From Clostridiales bacterium (GTDB lineage Bacteria; Bacillota; Clostridia; Tissierellales; Sedimentibacteraceae), in assembly GCA_003487955.1 (NCBI GenBank), contig DNNJ01000386.1, positions 23,357 to 29,503 of the forward strand: a stretch of 6,147 nucleotides of DNA, given 5' to 3'. The position numbers and the translations under genes are program-made. The notes under the pieces were generated by a model, which was not told the origin of the DNA, made no database searches, and worked only from the letters and a program-made list of their open reading frames with translations. Below are positions 1 through 3,287 of the stretch, piece by piece; position 1 is the first letter of the stretch; the number at the start of each line of letters is the position of its first letter.

Positions 1-14
1 GCACTATTTTTTTA

Positions 15-43
15 TTGCAAAACAAATATTACTGCTATATACT
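15..43 (+). promoter_or_regulatory. Candidate sigma-A promoter upstream of plsX
   Basis: A -35-like hexamer TTGCAA (15-20, 4 of 6 matches to TTGACA) is followed after exactly 17 bp by TATACT (38-43, 5 of 6 matches to TATAAT). Transcription would start near 50, leaving a leader of about 20 nt before the plsX ATG, just enough to hold its ribosome binding site. This is read by eye in A+T-rich DNA, where chance matches are common. The gene could also be read through from an upstream gene outside the window. Confidence 0.4.
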
Positions 44-57
44 GATATAAGTATATA
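36..57. repeat. Perfect 8-bp inverted repeat over the plsX -10 region and expected start site
   Basis: TATATACT (36-43) and AGTATATA (50-57) are exact reverse complements separated by the 6-bp GATATA. The left arm contains the proposed -10 hexamer and the right arm covers the expected transcription start, which is where a repressor operator would sit. In Firmicutes plsX is often controlled by FapR, but the arm order here (TACT then AGTA) is the opposite of the FapR-type TTAGTAC...GTACTAA site, so FapR is not supported. The arms are almost all A and T, so chance is a real alternative. Confidence 0.35.
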
Positions 58-62
58 AGATA

Positions 63-69
63 GAGGTGA
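63..69 (+). promoter_or_regulatory. Ribosome binding site of plsX
   Basis: GAGGTGA matches the anti-Shine-Dalgarno end of 16S rRNA and lies just before ATG 72. It contains the GTG at 66 that would otherwise extend the reading frame by two codons, so it supports the ATG at 72 as the start. Confidence 0.75.
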
Positions 70-71
70 AT

Positions 72-1070
72 ATGAAAATTGCAATTGATGCCATGGGCGG
101 AGACAATGCACCGGAGGCAGTTATAATAGGAAGTATACAGGCTAGAGATGAATATAACCTCGGTATAATACTTTCCGGAAAAGAAATTGAAATTAAAAGA
201 ATATTAGAAAAAAACACATCAAATTTCAATAATATTGAGCTCATTAATGCAGAAGACATAATATCAAATGATGACAAACCTGTTTTGGCAATAAGGCGCA
301 AGAAAGACTCTTCAATGGTTAAAGCTTTATATGCAGTTAAGGAAGGCAAAGCTGATGCAATTGTATCAGCGGGCAGCACAGGAGCATTATTAAGCGGCGG
401 AACTCTTCTTGTAGGAAGAATTAAAGGAATTGAAAGACCCGCAATAGGCTCACTGATACCTTGTATAGCAGGGGGTTTTTGCTTATTGATAGATTCCGGT
501 GCAAATGTGGATTCAAAACCGGAGTTTTTATATGACTTTGCCATTATGGGTGATATTTACTTGAAAAGAGTTATGAATATCAGCTCCCCAAGGATTGCCT
601 TAGCAAATATAGGAACGGAAAGCTCCAAGGGGAACAAATTAACTGTTGAGACATACGAATTGCTTAAAAATTCTCATCTTGACCTTAATTTCACAGGCAA
701 TATTGAAGCAAGAGACATACTTAAGGGAGAAGCTGATATAGTAGTATGTGACGGTTTTACGGGAAATATGATATTGAAAACTATGGAGGGTACGGTGCAG
801 GAACTTATGAACGGCTTGAAAGCAGAAATCATGGCGGGCATGAGGTCTAAAATAGGCGGTGTATTAATTAAGCCGGCACTTAAAAACTTCAAAAGAAAAT
901 TTGATTATTCAGAGCATGGCGGTGCTCCCCTATTGGGAGTTAAGGCTCCGGTAATAAAAGCACACGGCAGTTCTAATGCAAAGGCAATTAAAAATGCCAT
1001 TCGTCAGGCGAAAATTTGCTGTGAAAGCAATGTGAATGAATTAATTGAACAAAGCATAATGAGGAGGTGA
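72..1070 (+). CDS. plsX: Phosphate acyltransferase PlsX (acyl-ACP:phosphate transacylase)
   Basis: PlsX converts acyl-ACP and phosphate to acyl-phosphate, the acyl donor used by PlsY in the first step of phospholipid synthesis. It is a peripheral protein at the inner face of the membrane. The 332-residue product has the usual family length and family landmarks: the N-terminal MKIAIDAMGGDNAP (1-14), SAGSTGA (99-105), DSGANVD (141-147), NIGTESSKGN (179-188), DGFTGN (227-232), YSEHGGAPLLGV (279-290) and HGSS (298-301). No transmembrane segment is expected. ATG 72 is chosen because PlsX proteins typically begin exactly MKIAIDAMGG and because the in-frame GTG at 66 lies inside the Shine-Dalgarno. 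The next gene encodes ACP, its substrate carrier, five bases downstream, so the two are almost certainly co-transcribed. No frameshift or missing motif is seen. Confidence 0.97.
   Translation: MKIAIDAMGGDNAPEAVIIGSIQARDEYNLGIILSGKEIEIKRILEKNTSNFNNIELINAEDIISNDDKPVLAIRRKKDSSMVKALYAVKEGKADAIVSAGSTGALLSGGTLLVGRIKGIERPAIGSLIPCIAGGFCLLIDSGANVDSKPEFLYDFAIMGDIYLKRVMNISSPRIALANIGTESSKGNKLTVETYELLKNSHLDLNFTGNIEARDILKGEADIVVCDGFTGNMILKTMEGTVQELMNGLKAEIMAGMRSKIGGVLIKPALKNFKRKFDYSEHGGAPLLGVKAPVIKAHGSSNAKAIKNAIRQAKICCESNVNELIEQSIMRR
1062..1070 (+). promoter_or_regulatory. Ribosome binding site of acpP, built from the end of plsX
   Basis: AGGAGGTGA is a nine-base perfect complement to the 3' end of 16S rRNA and is made of the last two Arg codons and the TGA stop of plsX. 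Its spacing (8 nt from the AGGAGG core to GTG 1076) selects 1076 as the acpP start. The in-frame GTG at 1067 lies within the site and cannot be the start if this site is used. Ribosomes ending plsX terminate on the site, so coupling is likely. Confidence 0.85.
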
Positions 1071-1075
1071 ATGAT

Positions 1076-1303
1076 GTGTTTGAAAGAATTAAGGAATTAG
1101 TGGCAGAAAAGGTTGGTGTTGAGCCTGAAGACATTTCAATGGAAACATCCTTTACAGACGATTTAGAGGCGGATTCAATAACACTTTTTGAATTGGTTAT
1201 GGCAATTGAAGACGAATTCGACATTGAAGTTGATGATGAAAGTATTGAAAAAATTAAAACAGTAGGAGATATAGTAAAATACTTGGAAGAAATAAATAGT
1301 TAA
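1076..1303 (+). CDS. acpP: Acyl carrier protein
   Basis: This is a 75-residue acidic four-helix acyl carrier protein that holds growing acyl chains on a 4'-phosphopantetheine arm and feeds fatty acid synthase and PlsX. The attachment serine is Ser34 (codon 1175-1177) in EADSI; most ACPs have GADSL, so Gly-to-Glu and Leu-to-Ile changes flank the modified region. Helix II follows as FELVMAIEDEFDIEVDD, a strongly conserved recognition helix, and the C-terminus TVGDIVKYLEE is typical. The start is GTG 1076, giving MFERIKELVAEKVGV, which matches the usual length and N-terminus of ACPs and sits 8 nt after the AGGAGG core. An upstream in-frame GTG at 1067 would add three residues but overlaps the Shine-Dalgarno. 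Two out-of-frame ATGs (1071, 1074) lie between the site and the start. It is cotranscribed with plsX. A specialised ACP is possible, but the plsX neighbour favours the housekeeping one. Confidence 0.95.
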   Translation: MFERIKELVAEKVGVEPEDISMETSFTDDLEADSITLFELVMAIEDEFDIEVDDESIEKIKTVGDIVKYLEEINS

Positions 1304-1305
1304 AT

Positions 1306-1344
1306 AGGTATGGGGACACACCGAATAAGGTATGGGGACACACC
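1306..1344 (+). repeat. Two direct copies of a 17-bp unit (left half of the composite element)
   Basis: AGGTATGGGGACACACC occurs at 1306-1322 and again, identical at all 17 positions, at 1328-1344, separated by GAATA (22-bp period). The first copy begins only two bases after the acpP stop codon. Exact identity suggests recent duplication or maintenance by a mobile element. Confidence 0.9.
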
Positions 1345-1358
1345 TCTGCTTAGGGATA

Positions 1359-1416
1359 GTCTTTGGGGTCGAGGAATGTCCCCAATTTTAGGTCTTTGGG
1401 GTTGAGGAATGTCCCC
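1359..1416 (+). repeat. Two direct copies of a 25-bp unit (right half of the composite element)
   Basis: A 25-bp unit beginning GTCTTTGGGGT and ending GAGGAATGTCCCC is at 1359-1383 and again at 1392-1416 (33-bp period), differing at a single base (C at 1370, T at 1403). Within the first copy, TTGGGG (1363-1368) can pair with CCCCAA (1380-1385) around an 11-nt loop; in the second copy only the four G:C pairs remain. The units are separated by the A+T-rich AATTTTAG. Confidence 0.9.
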
Positions 1417-1439
1417 TATTATATGATTATTTATTATTT

Positions 1440-1457
1440 TAATGAAATTGTTCATTA
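1440..1457 (+). repeat. Small A+T-rich hairpin before rnc
   Basis: TAATGAA (1440-1446) is the exact reverse complement of TTCATTA (1451-1457), with a 4-nt ATTG loop. It lies about 20 nt upstream of the rnc ribosome binding site. RNase III genes in some bacteria autoregulate by cleaving a stem in their own leader, but this stem is only 7 bp and weak, so no function can be assigned. Confidence 0.3.
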
Positions 1458-1479
1458 TAGTAATAAGCAATTATAACCC

Positions 1480-1485
1480 GGAGGG
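1480..1485 (+). promoter_or_regulatory. Ribosome binding site of rnc
   Basis: GGAGGG lies 4 nt before ATG 1490. No comparable site precedes the in-frame ATG at 1442, so this site decides the start and removes 16 residues from the longest reading frame. Confidence 0.8.
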
Positions 1486-1489
1486 AAAA

Positions 1490-2197
1490 ATGATTACAGA
1501 TTCAGTATATGAGTTCGAAAAAATAATTAATTACAAATTTAACAATATTGAAATACTGCAAAAATCCTTGACACACAGTTCATATTCAAATGAGGATAAG
1601 ACATATAGCAAGGTAAATAATGAAAGACTTGAGTTTTTGGGAGATGCAGTCTTAAGTATTTCAGTAAGCCGATATATTTTTGATGAATTTCCTGACTATC
1701 CTGAAGGAGACTTGACAAAATTAAGGGCTCAGGTAGTTTGCGAGGATACATTAAGCTTGGTGGCCGGGAATCTAAATTTAGGGAAATATTTGCTTTTGGG
1801 AAAAGGCGAAGAAGCTTCAGGAGGCAGGGAAAGAAGCTCAATATTGGCAGATGCTGTTGAATCGGTAATAGCTGCCATATATTTAGACGGAGGATACAAG
1901 CAGGCTGAAAAATTCGTATTGGAGAATTTAACAAAGTACATAAAACTTGCCGTAAAAGGTAAAATTGTAACGGATTTTAAATCATACCTTCAAGAATACT
2001 ATCAAAGCAAAAGTCAGCTTTGCAAAATCAGATATGTAGTAACAAAGGAAGAAGGACCTGACCACGAAAAAGTATTTTATGTTAATGTGGTGGTTAACAA
2101 AAATGTGGTGGGAAAAGGCGTTGGAAAGAATAAGAAAGTAGCCGAGCAAAATGCCGCCAAGGATGCACTTATACAAGAAGGACTGTTAAATGAATAA
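1490..2197 (+). CDS. rnc: Ribonuclease III
   Basis: RNase III is the cytoplasmic Mg2+-dependent endonuclease that cuts double-stranded RNA, processing rRNA precursors and structured mRNAs. The 235-residue product has the normal bacterial length and both domains. The N-terminal nuclease domain (about 5-150) carries the signature NERLEFLGDAVL (44-55) with acidic residues Glu48 and Asp52, then the second acidic pair Asp121 and Glu124 in LADAVESVIAAIYLDGG. These are the expected metal-binding and catalytic residues. A linker with DFKSYLQE (162-169) leads to a double-stranded RNA-binding domain (about 162-233) with the typical GPDHEKVFYV and the C-terminal helix KKVAEQNAAKDAL. ATG 1490 is preferred over the in-frame ATG 1442 because only 1490 has a ribosome binding site and the extra 16 residues match nothing in the family. 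Its last 8 bases overlap the next gene, which indicates coupling. Confidence 0.97.
   Translation: MITDSVYEFEKIINYKFNNIEILQKSLTHSSYSNEDKTYSKVNNERLEFLGDAVLSISVSRYIFDEFPDYPEGDLTKLRAQVVCEDTLSLVAGNLNLGKYLLLGKGEEASGGRERSSILADAVESVIAAIYLDGGYKQAEKFVLENLTKYIKLAVKGKIVTDFKSYLQEYYQSKSQLCKIRYVVTKEEGPDHEKVFYVNVVVNKNVVGKGVGKNKKVAEQNAAKDALIQEGLLNE
2178..2182 (+). promoter_or_regulatory. Ribosome binding site of the radical SAM gene, inside rnc
   Basis: AAGGA, within AGAAGGA (2176-2182), lies 7 nt before ATG 2190 and inside the last codons of rnc. It supports 2190 rather than the in-frame ATG at 2202 as the start. Confidence 0.65.
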
Positions 2198-3287
2198 GAA
2201 AATGAAAATTATCCCCATTTTTGTACCTCATGTAGGCTGTCCAAACAACTGTGTATTTTGCAACCAAAGAAGAATTACAGGACAGAAAAATGTTATTGCT
2301 GATGGGGAATATGTTCATAATACTGTTAGAAAATATATTGAAACAATTAATGAGGGTACCCATACAGAAATTGCATTTTTTGGCGGCTCATTTACGGCAA
2401 TCGATATTGAAATTCAGAAGGAATTATTAAGGGCTGCCAAATACTACAAGGATTTAGGAATTGTAAACAGTATAAGATGCTCCACAAGACCGGATGCAAT
2501 AAATGACGAAATACTAAAGCTGCAAAAAAAGTACGGAATGGATATAATTGAATTAGGAATTCAAAGCCTCGATGATGAGGTTTTGAAAAATTCAAACCGA
2601 GGACACAATAAAAAGCAGTCCATTGAGGCAAGCCGGCTTATAAAAGAACATGGATTTATTTTAGGTCACCAGATAATGCCGGGACTTCCGGGAAGCAGCA
2701 AAGAAGTTGACATAAAAACATGTGTTGAATCCATTGAAATGAAACCCGACATTGTGAGAATTTATCCCACACTAATAATAAAGGAAACGGAGCTTTTTGA
2801 TATGTATGAAAAGGGCTCCTTTAAACCTCTTTCCATAGATGAGGCAGTAGAAATATCCGCATATATCTACAGCCTATACAGGGTTAATGATATAAATGTT
2901 ATAAGAATAGGACTTCAAAATACAGACTCCATTAACGAAGATGAAGATGTTAAAGCGGGACCCTTTCATCCTGCTTTCAGGCAATTGGTTGAAGAAAGAA
3001 TTTACTATTATGTATTAATCTCAAAATTGAGTAAATTGAATATACAAAAGCTTAAAGACAGCATTGTGATTCATGCACCTGACAATCTCATAAGCTGTAT
3101 TGCAGGCCAAAAAAAAACTAATATCAATAAATTGAAAGAAAAATTTTCAATAAAACAAATATACTTTAAGAAGAAAAATGATGATATAATTGAAATATAT
3201 CATAAAAATAAAAGATTATGCAGCTTTAACAGCTCAGAAATATTTCAAAACTATCTGAATATGCAACAGGGGGAGCTATGTATTTAA
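2190..3287 (+). CDS. Elp3-related radical SAM protein without GNAT domain
   Basis: This is a 365-residue radical SAM enzyme. The cluster motif CPNNCVFC (17-24) is a canonical CxxxCxxC, whose three Cys hold a [4Fe-4S] cluster that cleaves S-adenosylmethionine. FFGGSFTAID (63-72) fits the GGE-like SAM-binding position, followed by RCSTRPDAI (96-104), ELGIQSLDDEVL (121-132), GHQIMPGLPGSS (159-170) and RIYPTLIIKETELFDMY (190-206), which resemble the Elp3/HemN-like group. Elp3 itself is over 500 residues with an acetyltransferase domain; here that domain is absent, and a short C-terminal region (about 291-330) has a beta-alpha-alpha-beta look. Proteins like this are commonly annotated as elongator protein 3 in clostridia, between rnc and smc. 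The substrate is unknown; tRNA or other RNA is only an inference from Elp3. It overlaps rnc by 8 bp and smc by 10 bp. A run of nine A bases (3109-3117) lies in frame. Confidence 0.88.
   Translation: MNKKMKIIPIFVPHVGCPNNCVFCNQRRITGQKNVIADGEYVHNTVRKYIETINEGTHTEIAFFGGSFTAIDIEIQKELLRAAKYYKDLGIVNSIRCSTRPDAINDEILKLQKKYGMDIIELGIQSLDDEVLKNSNRGHNKKQSIEASRLIKEHGFILGHQIMPGLPGSSKEVDIKTCVESIEMKPDIVRIYPTLIIKETELFDMYEKGSFKPLSIDEAVEISAYIYSLYRVNDINVIRIGLQNTDSINEDEDVKAGPFHPAFRQLVEERIYYYVLISKLSKLNIQKLKDSIVIHAPDNLISCIAGQKKTNINKLKEKFSIKQIYFKKKNDDIIEIYHKNKRLCSFNSSEIFQNYLNMQQGELCI
3268..3273 (+). promoter_or_regulatory. Ribosome binding site of smc, inside the radical SAM gene
   Basis: AGGGGG lies 4 nt before ATG 3278 and within the end of the upstream gene, so translation of smc is probably coupled to it. 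Confidence 0.65.

Larger units (their letters stand above)
1306..1416. repeat. Composite REP/BIME-like repeat element between acpP and rnc
   Basis: This 111-bp block is about 51% G+C by hand count, clearly above the A+T-rich surroundings. It is built as two direct copies of a 17-bp unit, a 14-bp middle, then two near-identical copies of a 25-bp unit. The heptamer GGGGACA occurs at 1312-1318 and 1334-1340, and its reverse complement TGTCCCC at 1377-1383 and 1410-1416, so the two halves face each other. It contains no credible reading frame. Similar short GGGGACA-ended repeats are, in my recollection, scattered in genomes that carry IS200-like REP-associated tyrosine transposases; no such gene is in this window, so the link is inference. 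In RNA the halves could pair. It lacks a terminal T-run, so I do not call it a terminator. Confidence 0.7.

Noticed and set aside
7..13. Run of seven T bases as the tail of an upstream terminator
   Set aside because: Any hairpin stem would lie before position 1, outside the window, so it cannot be judged.
66..71. GTG at 66 as the plsX start
   Set aside because: It lies within the Shine-Dalgarno GAGGTGA, and PlsX proteins begin MKIAIDAMGG, which fits ATG 72.
35..544. 169-codon open frame on the minus strand across the start of plsX
   Set aside because: It is antisense to a confidently assigned plsX, has no recognisable domain or convincing ribosome binding site, and its composition mirrors the codon use of plsX. 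The other minus-strand frames over acpP, rnc, the radical SAM gene and smc are rejected for the same reason.
1067..1075. GTG at 1067 as the acpP start
   Set aside because: It is inside the AGGAGGTGA site itself, so nothing would be left to position the ribosome. GTG 1076 has correct spacing and gives the normal ACP N-terminus.
1306..1416. CRISPR array
   Set aside because: There are two different units with only two copies each, and spacers of 5 and 8 bp, which is far from CRISPR architecture.
1306..1440. Rho-independent terminator after acpP
   Set aside because: The G+C-rich halves can pair, but the stem is interrupted and is followed by mixed A/T (TATTATATGATTATTT) rather than an unbroken T-run.
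1448..1477. Possible rnc promoter TTGTTC with TATAAC at 18 bp spacing
   Set aside because: Transcription would begin at about 1484, inside the rnc Shine-Dalgarno, leaving no usable ribosome binding site. Other -10-like strings in 1420-1440 lack a partner -35 at proper spacing.
1442..1489. Extension of rnc to the ATG at 1442
   Set aside because: No ribosome binding site precedes it, and the 16 extra residues match nothing in RNase III. ATG 1490 has GGAGGG 4 nt upstream.
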